Positions 1 through 5,740 are shown, counted from the stretch's first letter. The stretch: DNA of 5,740 nucleotides from JAAFJT01 sp043744275 (GCA_043744275.1 JAYTUY010000132.1:1-5740); one strand, 5' to 3'. The notes: generated by a model from the letters alone, not told the origin. Translations and numbers: made by a program.

Positions 1-185
1 TGTTTGTACTACTGGTAGATGGGAGCAATTTTGGAAGCATTTTGATAGGCAATAAGGATTCTTAAGGTGTAATATTTACATCAAATGGGAACTACACCCG
101 TGTTGAAAGGATTTTTGCTTTTGATACTGAGGGGGTGTTGTTTCGTAGCATGACCCTTAAATAGGCATTCGTAGTTAAAGAGCAA

Positions 186-200
186 CCCTGTTTTTCAGGG
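186..200. terminator. Small hairpin, possible operon terminator
   Basis: CCCTG-TTTTT-CAGGG forms a five-pair hairpin with a five-base loop, about 50 bases beyond the stop of the HEPN gene. It reads on both strands, but neither side carries a convincing T-run after the stem, so a strong intrinsic terminator is not shown. The rest of positions 1-247 has scattered stops in the frames I read, a GGTGTA (66-71) / TACACC (93-98) inverted repeat with a long loop, and nothing else I can name. Confidence 0.25.
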
Positions 201-247
201 GTAGTATAGGTTCGTTTTAGGAAGGCTTAATGAAAGCGGGTTATGAA

Positions 248-1942
248 TTAAAAGTTTGGATTAATTATAATTTTTTCCAAAATATCCAACAATTCTTCAT
301 AACCTTTATGTGTATGTATTTTATCACATTCATTTTTTAACTCACCTAATATAGAAGTATCAGCATGAATGAATTTATTGCGTCTTTTGACTGACCAAAA
401 TATTTTTTTTATAAAATCATTAGATGCTAATGTCATTATATCAATACTAATCCAAGCTAATGCCCCAAACTCTTTTAAATCTTTCTTTTGAATAGGATTT
501 TTTATAGTAAAAGATTGTGTTGAAATTAAAATCTTGTCGTCAAAATAGTAATTTGGAAAGGTTACTAATCCACTATTAGCGATGAAATATTTATTAATGC
601 TTTCAACAACCCGAAACAAAGAAAGATAAGCATAGCCAAAGGAATCTTCACCTTTTTTCTTATCTGATTCGTTTGAAGCAGCATAAACCATCTCAAAAGA
701 AATGTCCAAATATTTTTCAATTTCTTCAAGCATATTTTTAAAATCGTTATTAGTGGTCGTCGCAATTAAACCTTTTAAGACCGTAGTAATTGTTTTATGA
801 CTCTTAAAAAACGCTTTTAAATAATGCCGATTAATGGCACTTTTAATACTATCTATAAAATTTAAAAAACTGCCTTCACTGAATTCATCAGTCAAGACAA
901 TTTCAGGTGATTCTTTAATATAATAACCATTTGCGCCAGCATCTAACAAATATTTCATATTCCAAGCTTTGTTAGAAGCAGTTAAAATGATGACCTGAAT
1001 ACCTTTATTTATGCCTTTAATTTCCTTCAAGACTTTTGAGCCAGAGAAATCTTCTATTTTAATCGCTCTACTTGAATTTTCTTCATTTTTTGATAAACGC
1101 AAGTCTAAAAGAACGAAATCAAAACTTTCAATATTATTTTTCTGTTGTTGAAAATCTTCTACAGATTCAATAGATGAAATATTTACTTTGTGAGAAGTTC
1201 CAACAATGTATTTATCAATGACTTTTTTAATTATTTCTTCCCAACCTTTTTTTGCATTATCATCAATAAGCAACACATTAATATCTTTTTGTAGCAGGGG
1301 TGTCTTAGGCGAAATAACTGTTCTACCTGTTTCTATCTGCATGAAAGCTAAACGATATTTAAAATACAAATCAGAAGAGACAATTTGATTCAATTCAACT
1401 CCTGCTAGTGATGCCAATCGAATACAACCCCATTCATTTGCTAATTGATGTCCTCTATCTCTATGAGTTTCAATTATTAGATTAGGTAATCCTTCACTTT
1501 TAAAACGTTTTTCATCTAATGTTTTTTTAAAATTAGCAAGTGCTTCCATTATAGCATCCTTGTCAATTGGTACTATTTTACAATTTGGGGTATTGAGTAG
1601 CGTTGCTGTTTTATCTCTTTTTGAGAAAATTTGGTCAGCAATAAGTGAGTCTTTAGGTGTTTCAGACAAAAAAATAATCGGAATAAAACGATGAGCCTTG
1701 AGTTTTTCAGTCAAACGAATATGTAAACCTACTCTAAATCCCGTATTATCAACATCGTCTTTTCCGAGTTTCACGGGGATAACTATTTTTTCAATATCTG
1801 GGTATTGTTCAAATATCTTTACTAACCAACCCTCAATGGCTTGGTCTTTATCTTGGTTTTCATACCTCACGGAAATAGCATCAAATATTTTTGCTAATTG
1901 AAAACCATTATCTTCGATGAATAAAACATTTTTATTACTCAT
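248..1942 (-). CDS. Dual receiver-domain protein with C-terminal HEPN-type RNase domain, candidate retron effector
   Basis: A 564-aa cytoplasmic protein in four parts. Residues 4-135 look like a degenerate receiver domain: VLFIEDN with E10/D11, IVIPVKLG with no acceptor Asp, and IIFLSET. Residues 136-220 are an unknown linker with RGHQLANEWG. Residues 221-345 are a canonical receiver: VLLIDDN (D227/D228), FVLLDLRL (acceptor D280), IILTAS (T321) and GYYIKE (K343). Residues about 384-560 are helical, with AYLSLFRVVESINKYF (438-453) followed by RRNKFIHAD; R521-N522 and H526 make the RNxxxH signature of HEPN ribonucleases, in a layout recalling the HEPN domain of Csm6-like CRISPR proteins. HEPN proteins often cut RNA to stop growth during phage attack. 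The start overlaps the previous stop (ATGAGTAA), giving translational coupling; AAGGA lies only two bases before the ATG. No DNA-binding output domain is visible, so it is not an ordinary transcription regulator. Receiver call for 221-345 is strong, HEPN moderate, effector role inferred. Confidence 0.88.
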   Translation of the reverse strand: MSNKNVLFIEDNGFQLAKIFDAISVRYENQDKDQAIEGWLVKIFEQYPDIEKIVIPVKLGKDDVDNTGFRVGLHIRLTEKLKAHRFIPIIFLSETPKDSLIADQIFSKRDKTATLLNTPNCKIVPIDKDAIMEALANFKKTLDEKRFKSEGLPNLIIETHRDRGHQLANEWGCIRLASLAGVELNQIVSSDLYFKYRLAFMQIETGRTVISPKTPLLQKDINVLLIDDNAKKGWEEIIKKVIDKYIVGTSHKVNISSIESVEDFQQQKNNIESFDFVLLDLRLSKNEENSSRAIKIEDFSGSKVLKEIKGINKGIQVIILTASNKAWNMKYLLDAGANGYYIKESPEIVLTDEFSEGSFLNFIDSIKSAINRHYLKAFFKSHKTITTVLKGLIATTTNNDFKNMLEEIEKYLDISFEMVYAASNESDKKKGEDSFGYAYLSLFRVVESINKYFIANSGLVTFPNYYFDDKILISTQSFTIKNPIQKKDLKEFGALAWISIDIMTLASNDFIKKIFWSVKRRNKFIHADTSILGELKNECDKIHTHKGYEELLDILEKIIINPNF

Positions 1943-2633
1943 TGTCCTTCGAAATTATTTCTTTTGCTAAAATATTTATATAAATTTTGAAGTCTTTTGA
2001 TGTGATGTTTTTATGGAAAGCAGCAGCATCGAATTCTGCAAATTTCTCCTCAGAACTTTCAGGATAGGCGAAAAAAAACAATTCTTTCAGTAGTTTATAA
2101 TATTCCCCTCCATCCTCTATATCTCTTTCATAATTAAAATTTTCTCCTCGTTCTAATAAAAATTTACTCAATTTATCTCTAATAATAATTGTTTTCTCTT
2201 TTTCATAATATTCACCAATTGCTAGAACTTCTATTTTAAAGACCTTTCCTTGCTTGAGATAATCCAAAAAATTTAAAAGATTGTAATAAAATCTATCTTT
2301 TTTAATTGTTTTAATGGAATTTGGAATCGTATTATCATAAGTTGTCATTGTAAAGTCACTAGAATTGCTAAAGACCACATAAGGAATTCTCTTTCGCTTC
2401 GCTTCCGCAATTATCCTTAATTTATGTTCAAAATTTGAATACTCATCACCGTTAGGAAAAGAACTATGAATAAAGACAGCTTTTGCATTGTCTAAAAATT
2501 CATACCCCTCAGTATCACTATGCTTTTGAAAATACGTAATGATATCTTTATATTTAGGTAATTCATTGATATAATTAATACCATAATTTTCAGACATCTG
2601 ACTATGGCTATTATCATCAAACAAGTATATCAT
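1935..2633 (-). CDS. Receiver-like (pseudo-receiver) accessory protein of the retron operon
   Basis: A 232-aa soluble protein with no signal peptide or membrane segment. Its first half follows the receiver (REC) pattern of two-component systems: IYLFDDN at 2-8 gives the acidic pair D6/D7, AVFIHSSFPNG at 52-62 occupies the phospho-acceptor strand but has H56 where Asp is expected, VVFSNSS at 86-92 fits the Ser/Thr strand, and TIKKDRFYYNLLNFL at 109-123 the lysine strand. Loss of the Asp argues against normal phosphorylation. Residues about 130-232 are charged and mostly helical, and I do not recognise them. Start ATG is one base after the RT stop (TAATATG), with no ribosome site of its own, and its end overlaps the next gene by 8 bases, so all three proteins are probably translated together. 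A likely role is as partner or lock between the RT and the HEPN protein; this is inference. REC resemblance is judged by eye and could be another Rossmann-like fold. Confidence 0.85.
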   Translation of the reverse strand: MIYLFDDNSHSQMSENYGINYINELPKYKDIITYFQKHSDTEGYEFLDNAKAVFIHSSFPNGDEYSNFEHKLRIIAEAKRKRIPYVVFSNSSDFTMTTYDNTIPNSIKTIKKDRFYYNLLNFLDYLKQGKVFKIEVLAIGEYYEKEKTIIIRDKLSKFLLERGENFNYERDIEDGGEYYKLLKELFFFAYPESSEEKFAEFDAAAFHKNITSKDFKIYINILAKEIISKDNE

Positions 2634-2634
2634 A

Positions 2635-4683
2635 TTAAATATGGAATGTTAATTCGTGAGTAAATCCTTCAATTTTTTCTTCAATTTTTTCTTTGACAAG
2701 CTTATTACTATTTATGTCAAAAAGAATATTGATTTTATTACAATATTCAGATTCGGGGTTTTCAGCAATAATTGACCAATCACATATTTGATAAAAATTC
2801 TTTTCAACTTCAATTAAATCTCCTCCAAATAATTCTTTTTTGTCAAGATTTTTTTTAGAAAATGAATCAATATGAATGATTTTAATCAACCTCAAATTTC
2901 TGCTTTTTATGAATTCTATTTTTATCTTATTATTTTCTAAACCTTGTTGTTTAATCGAATTAAAAATAAACCCTAAACCTATTCTAAGTTTTTCAACATC
3001 TGTATAAAAAACTGGTTCATTTAAATTTTTATATTCGATATTATAATTTACATAGTCAGACCCTAATTTAATTGCGGCAGTCTTTTTTATAATATCTTCT
3101 AAACTGTTTTTTATTTTAATACTACTCTTGAAAATATTGATGATTGTTTCGAATTCTTCTGCAAATACAGGGCTTTTATAAGGATTTCTTTCACACCATT
3201 CTCTTGTTTCTTTAGATTGCCAATGAAAAGGATAAGGTTTACCTTCAACTACCCAAGAGGTTAATGTTCCTTTTTCTTTTTTACCTGTTATAAAAGCAAG
3301 AATACGTGCGTATAAGCTTTCTGGAATGATGTATTGATCAGTATTTTTATTAAATTCTTGTAACGCATTATTTATAAGTTGATCTATGTCAAGTGCAATT
3401 CCCACTTTTTCAAATCCGTGTGTTAACCATTTTAATTCACCCGCTTCAAACAAAGACAAAAAACGAGTTACATCTCTTGGTTTATGCTTTGACAAATCAA
3501 TAGTGTCTTCTTTAGCTTTTTTATATAACTTTGTTTGGGTTTTAATTGCTTTTTTTTCTATTAGTACTGAGGGGGGATGAATTTTATCATATAGTTTATT
3601 ATAACGATTATTTAGTTGGTTAAACCTATTATCATCATATCCAATTACCATTTTCAAGTATTCTAATTTACCACATAAAACATTAATAAAATTAGGCTCA
3701 CCAATTAGATTGTGATGTTTTTTCTTATAATCAAATATAAAGATTTCATTTGTTCGATTATGTCCGTAACGTTCCCACAAGTATAGCCATCTTCTTATAT
3801 CCTTAATATATTCTCTTTTAATATTTACTTTTTCATTCACAACAATGCCTGTAACCTCTTGCCTTTGATACCCTTGTGTTTGAAGCCTTACTTTACTTTC
3901 ATTAATATAAAAATTTTGTTCTTTTATAATATTTCGTAATTCTGAGATAAATTCACTATCTTTCTTATAAACATGATGCATAGAGGAGAATGTAATATCA
4001 TCAGCGTAACGAGAATATTTAAGATTAAAACGTTTAGCTAATTTATACAGTTGGTAATCAAGGCGTTGTGAAACAATATTCGTTAAAATAGGAGAAGTTG
4101 GTGCACCTTGTGGCAAAACACTTCTAATCATTTTCACCCATTCTTCAGTGTCATTGAGCCGTTCTACTTCAATTTCTTCACAACATAGAGAAGTAATTAA
4201 ATTGGCTATCTCTAATTTACTTTCATTAAGATTGAATGGCGGGTTTTTCAAACAAGTCCAAACTCTAGCTTGGTCAATACTATAAAAAAAATCTTTTAAG
4301 TCTATGTTATAAACATAAATCTGTCCTGTATGAACACGTGCATTGGTTACAATAGACCTTTGACAAATAAATCCATGAGCAGCAACATGAGGGTTATAAA
4401 CACATTCTAAAATAACATTCAAGCATTTTTGAATAAGTTTTAATCTTTTTTGAGGTGATGATATTTCCCTTTCACTACCATTTTTCTTTTTTATAGAAAA
4501 GGTTTTATATCGTAGTTTATTATGATAAGCGTGAAAAGTTACTTGATTTAGTTTAATTGGAGGTAATAAATTAGTAAATATTGTCTTTTTAACATAGTTT
4601 ACAAGAGCAATCAAATCATCTTTGCTCTGCATATTATGAAAAGATAATTCAATAAAGTCGGTATGTTTTCGGTTAAGTTTCAT
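2635..4683 (-). CDS. Retron reverse transcriptase with long C-terminal extension ending in a HATPase-like domain
   Basis: Copies part of the adjacent ncRNA into msDNA. Residues 1-345 are a retron RT: GSEREISSP near 69-77, AAHGF (101-105), the retron NAxxH motif (N114-H118), NIDLKDFF with catalytic D128, QGAPTSP (192-198), YADD (226-229, catalytic D228/D229), the VTG triplet (277-279) and a thumb region to about 345. Usual retron RTs are about 300-400 aa; this is 682. Residues about 371-505 are unrecognised (LTHGF, FHWQSKETREW). Residues about 510-660 resemble a histidine-kinase ATPase fold: TDVEKLRIGLGFIFNSIKQ looks like the helix with the N-box (N575), followed by alternating strands. The glycines of the G1 and G2 boxes are absent, so ATP use is doubtful. 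ATG at 4683 is the only ATG start after an in-frame stop within the ncRNA; no Shine-Dalgarno is seen, as is common in Bacteroidota. The stop is one base before the next gene. RT call is firm; HATPase-like call is moderate. Confidence 0.95.
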   Translation of the reverse strand: MKLNRKHTDFIELSFHNMQSKDDLIALVNYVKKTIFTNLLPPIKLNQVTFHAYHNKLRYKTFSIKKKNGSEREISSPQKRLKLIQKCLNVILECVYNPHVAAHGFICQRSIVTNARVHTGQIYVYNIDLKDFFYSIDQARVWTCLKNPPFNLNESKLEIANLITSLCCEEIEVERLNDTEEWVKMIRSVLPQGAPTSPILTNIVSQRLDYQLYKLAKRFNLKYSRYADDITFSSMHHVYKKDSEFISELRNIIKEQNFYINESKVRLQTQGYQRQEVTGIVVNEKVNIKREYIKDIRRWLYLWERYGHNRTNEIFIFDYKKKHHNLIGEPNFINVLCGKLEYLKMVIGYDDNRFNQLNNRYNKLYDKIHPPSVLIEKKAIKTQTKLYKKAKEDTIDLSKHKPRDVTRFLSLFEAGELKWLTHGFEKVGIALDIDQLINNALQEFNKNTDQYIIPESLYARILAFITGKKEKGTLTSWVVEGKPYPFHWQSKETREWCERNPYKSPVFAEEFETIINIFKSSIKIKNSLEDIIKKTAAIKLGSDYVNYNIEYKNLNEPVFYTDVEKLRIGLGFIFNSIKQQGLENNKIKIEFIKSRNLRLIKIIHIDSFSKKNLDKKELFGGDLIEVEKNFYQICDWSIIAENPESEYCNKINILFDINSNKLVKEKIEEKIEGFTHELTFHI

Positions 4684-4698
4684 TGAATAGGAAAAATA

Positions 4699-4709
4699 GA
4701 AATGCCTAC
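4699..4709 (-). repeat. Retron a2 inverted-repeat arm
   Basis: GTAGGCATTTC read on the minus strand, exact reverse complement of a1. It ends 15 bases before the RT start codon, so if it pairs with a1 in the full transcript the duplex lies right by the RT translation start and could dampen initiation. That regulatory idea is inference. Confidence 0.88.
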
Positions 4710-4736
4710 TATTTTATTCTTTGTATATGAAATCAG

Positions 4737-4798
4737 GTCGCCTTCTCTAAAAGAATATATAATTAATAGACTATACTAAATAAGACTTTTCTGGCAAC
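4737..4798 (-). other. msd hairpin (region likely copied into DNA)
   Basis: GTTGCC (4798-4793) can pair with GGCGAC (4742-4737, one G-U), and AAAAG (4790-4786) with CTTTT (4753-4749), closing an AT-rich apical region at 4785-4754. An asymmetric bulge lies between the two helices. A competing pairing uses GCCTT (4814-4810) with AAGGC (4744-4740). Its place between the msr hairpins and a2 marks it as the probable msd. Boundaries are approximate. Confidence 0.6.
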
Positions 4799-4823
4799 GA
4801 AACACGTGAAAGGCTAAACATTC

Positions 4824-4884
4824 ATCTCGAACTATGTTCGAGATACCTTGTCGATTAAGCTCTCTTTACAGAGCCAACAAGATA
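4824..4884 (-). other. msr stem-loop region
   Basis: Two adjoining structures are visible on the minus strand. First, TATCTTGT (4884-4877) pairs with ACAAGGTA (4851-4844), eight pairs including one G-U, and encloses GCTCT (4874-4870) / AGAGC (4863-4859) with a six-base loop. Second, ATCTCGAAC / GTTCGAGAT (4844-4824) forms nine perfect pairs with an ATA loop. The two stems share base 4844, so they may stack end to end. Short stable hairpins just after a1 are typical of the msr part that stays as RNA in msDNA. No energy calculation was done. Confidence 0.75.
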
Positions 4885-4896
4885 GTTCAATATTTT

Positions 4897-4907
4897 GTAG
4901 GCATTTC
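4897..4907 (-). repeat. Retron a1 inverted-repeat arm
   Basis: GAAATGCCTAC read on the minus strand, at the 5' end of the retron RNA. It is an exact 11-base reverse complement of the arm at 4699-4709, 187 bases apart. In retrons a1 pairs with a2 to bring the branching guanosine close to the reverse transcription start. Pairing does not extend beyond the 11 bases on either side. Confidence 0.88.
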
Positions 4908-4915
4908 AATCAACA

Positions 4916-4945
4916 CAAAATTAATAAAATTATCTGCTTCTACAA
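4916..4945 (-). promoter_or_regulatory. Bacteroidota-type promoter of the retron operon
   Basis: On the minus strand TAATTTTG (4923 to 4916) fits the Bacteroidota -7 consensus TAnnTTTG. TTG at 4945-4943 lies 19 bases upstream, where the -33 element is expected. The predicted transcript start is about 4908-4912, a few bases before the a1 repeat at 4907, which is where a retron RNA should begin. The motif match is seen in the sequence; use as a promoter is inferred. The -33 part is only three bases long and is weak evidence alone, but the position relative to a1 strengthens the call. Confidence 0.6.
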
Positions 4946-4996
4946 CGCCTATTTGATAAATTTCGATTTGACACAGTTTTTTGAATATAATTTCCC

Positions 4997-5740
4997 TTAA
5001 ATAAAACCCCCATCCTTCTTAACCATCGTCAAAATAGTCGCCAACGCCACCGTTTCATTGGTTTCATCATAGACTTCGACTTGCCATTTAACGATGCCTT
5101 TGGGAATATCTTCTTCATTTTTTAATTCCTGTTCTATCTTTTCTTTTACAGTCAATTTAACACCGATGGTCATGCCTGGATAAACAGGCTTCGTGAAACG
5201 GCAGCTATCAATGCCATAATTCAATAAAACGGGTCCTTTTTTAGCATCTACAAACAAGCCCGCTGCTTTGGATAATATAAAATACCCATGCGCTACTCGC
5301 CCTGTGAAAGGTGTGCCTTCGAGCGAGGTCGCATCCATGTGGGCATAAAAATTATCGCCTGAGACATTGGCAAAATTGGTAATATCCGCTTCGGTCACGG
5401 TATGTTTGGCAGTGGTTAAAGTTTCGCCAATCTCTAATTCTTCAAAATATTTTCTGAATGGGTGTACTTGTTTTTCAATCTGTTTTGACCCTATTTGATA
5501 GGATTGGGTAATGGCGGTCAAGGTCGTCGGAGAGCCTTGAATAGCCGTTCGTTGCAAATAATGTTTCACGCCGCGCATACCGCCCATCTCTTCGCCGCCG
5601 CCTGCACGCCCAGGTCCGCCATGCACCAAAAGTGGTAAAGGCGAGCCATGCCCCGTACTTTCCTTAGCACAATCTTGATTTAAAATCAGAATACGCCCAT
5701 GATGACTGGCTGCGCCTAAGGTAAAATCCATCGCTGTTTT
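4997..5740 (-). CDS. paaZ: PaaZ, bifunctional oxepin-CoA hydrolase / aldehyde dehydrogenase, 3' part only
   Basis: In aerobic phenylacetate breakdown PaaZ opens the oxepin-CoA ring with its C-terminal MaoC-like hydratase domain and oxidises the resulting semialdehyde with its N-terminal NADP-dependent aldehyde dehydrogenase domain, in the cytoplasm. Only the last 247 codons are here; the frame stays open to the window edge (K-T-A before M at 5731), so that Met is internal and the gene begins outside. Counting from this Met, residues about 20-70 match the end of the dehydrogenase part (TGHGSPLP, HGGPGRAGGGEE, HYLQRTA.QGSP). HPFRKYFEEL at 90-99 opens the hot-dog hydratase domain, with SGDNFYAH at 124-131 giving the Asp/His catalytic pair (D126, H131) and VAHGYF following. 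The ending (KGIVKW.VEVYDET, ATILTMVKK) recalls Bacteroidota homologues. Composition is clearly richer in GC than the genes to its left. Its stop lies 89 bases before the retron RNA, with no clear terminator between. Identification is near certain from remembered family sequence. Confidence 0.95.
   Translation of the reverse strand, partial: KTAMDFTLGAASHHGRILILNQDCAKESTGHGSPLPLLVHGGPGRAGGGEEMGGMRGVKHYLQRTAIQGSPTTLTAITQSYQIGSKQIEKQVHPFRKYFEELEIGETLTTAKHTVTEADITNFANVSGDNFYAHMDATSLEGTPFTGRVAHGYFILSKAAGLFVDAKKGPVLLNYGIDSCRFTKPVYPGMTIGVKLTVKEKIEQELKNEEDIPKGIVKWQVEVYDETNETVALATILTMVKKDGGFI

Larger units (their letters stand above)
4699..4907 (-). ncRNA. Retron msr-msd non-coding RNA (template and primer for msDNA)
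   Basis: This RNA is the likely template that the adjacent reverse transcriptase partly copies into multicopy single-stranded DNA joined to RNA. It is bounded by GAAATGCCTAC (4907-4897) and its exact reverse complement GTAGGCATTTC (4709-4699), the a1/a2 arrangement of retrons. Between them are a compound stem (arms 4884-4877 and 4851-4844 with an inner hairpin), a perfect 9-bp hairpin at 4844-4824, and a long AT-rich hairpin at about 4798-4737. This order, msr hairpins, then msd hairpin, then a2, then the RT gene, is the standard retron layout. Span is about 209 nt. The branching guanosine cannot be fixed by eye; the first G after a1 is eight bases downstream in AAAATATTG. The locus lies between promoter and RT start, so RNA and proteins probably share a transcript. 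Exact ends and the msDNA sequence need experiment. Confidence 0.85.

Noticed and set aside
3..65. A short plus-strand open stretch ending in TAA (reads VDGSNFGSILIGNKDS at its end), possibly the tail of a convergent gene.
   Set aside because: Only about 20 codons are visible, with no recognisable family or start; chance cannot be excluded.
66..98. Inverted repeat GGTGTA / TACACC that could form a hairpin.
   Set aside because: Six pairs with a 21-base loop, no T-run and no link to a gene end; likely chance.
403..410. T8 run, with similar 8-base runs at 2071-2078 and 3550-3557, considered as phase-variable tracts.
   Set aside because: Runs of this length are expected in such AT-rich coding DNA and none lies at a start or shows a broken frame.
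1206..1388. Short plus-strand open frames inside the retron genes (also 1698-1901 and 3386-3580) and a minus-strand one at 565-765.
   Set aside because: They overlap well-supported genes in other frames and have no recognisable protein features.
2635..4683. Group II intron maturase or diversity-generating retroelement RT as alternative identity.
   Set aside because: No intron RNA domain, maturase X or HNH region is seen, and no template/variable repeat pair or accessory gene; NAxxH, VTG and the a1/a2-flanked RNA point to a retron.
4740..4814. Alternative msd pairing GCCTT / AAGGC.
   Set aside because: Kept only as a competitor; it is shorter than the GTTGCC / GGCGAC plus AAAAG / CTTTT arrangement, though only folding or msDNA data can settle it.
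4684..4996. CRISPR array or small protein gene in the gap upstream of the RT.
   Set aside because: No direct repeats with spacers and no convincing reading frame; the structure is explained by the retron RNA and its promoter.

Overview
The window is AT-rich bacterial DNA with every supported gene on the minus strand, so it reads from right to left. The right edge holds the 3' part of paaZ, a phenylacetate ring-opening gene. Its protein ending, the weak or absent Shine-Dalgarno sequences and a TTG-19-TAnnTTTG promoter all suggest a Bacteroidota (Flavobacteriia-like) host. This host call is an inference from sequence style and remembered homologues, not from a search.

Left of paaZ lies a complete retron-type locus. 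A non-coding RNA gene (about 4699-4907) is bounded by a perfect 11-nt inverted repeat (a1/a2) and contains well-formed msr-like stem-loops and an AT-rich msd-like hairpin. A Bacteroidota-type promoter places the predicted transcription start a few bases before a1. Fifteen bases after a2 comes a 682-aa reverse transcriptase with the retron hallmarks: NAxxH, QGAPTSP, YADD and a VTG triplet. It is about twice the usual retron RT length because of a C-terminal extension of roughly 330 residues, whose last part resembles a degenerate histidine-kinase-type ATPase (HATPase/GHKL) fold.

Two further genes follow in the same operon with almost no spacing. The first is a 232-aa protein whose N-terminal half looks like a receiver domain that has lost its phospho-acceptor aspartate. 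The second is a 564-aa protein with a degenerate receiver-like domain, a short unknown linker, a canonical receiver domain (D227/D228, D280, T321, K343), and a helical C-terminal domain carrying RNKFIH, the RNxxxH signature of HEPN ribonucleases.

Taken together, this is probably an anti-phage retron built from two-component-system parts. The RT and msDNA would act as sensor or guard, the HATPase-like and receiver-like domains as a signalling or locking layer, and the HEPN domain as the toxic RNase effector. I do not recall a described retron type with this layout. The leftmost 247 bases hold no supportable gene, only a weak hairpin that may end the operon. The retron genes are much more AT-rich than paaZ, which fits acquisition by transfer next to a core metabolic gene.
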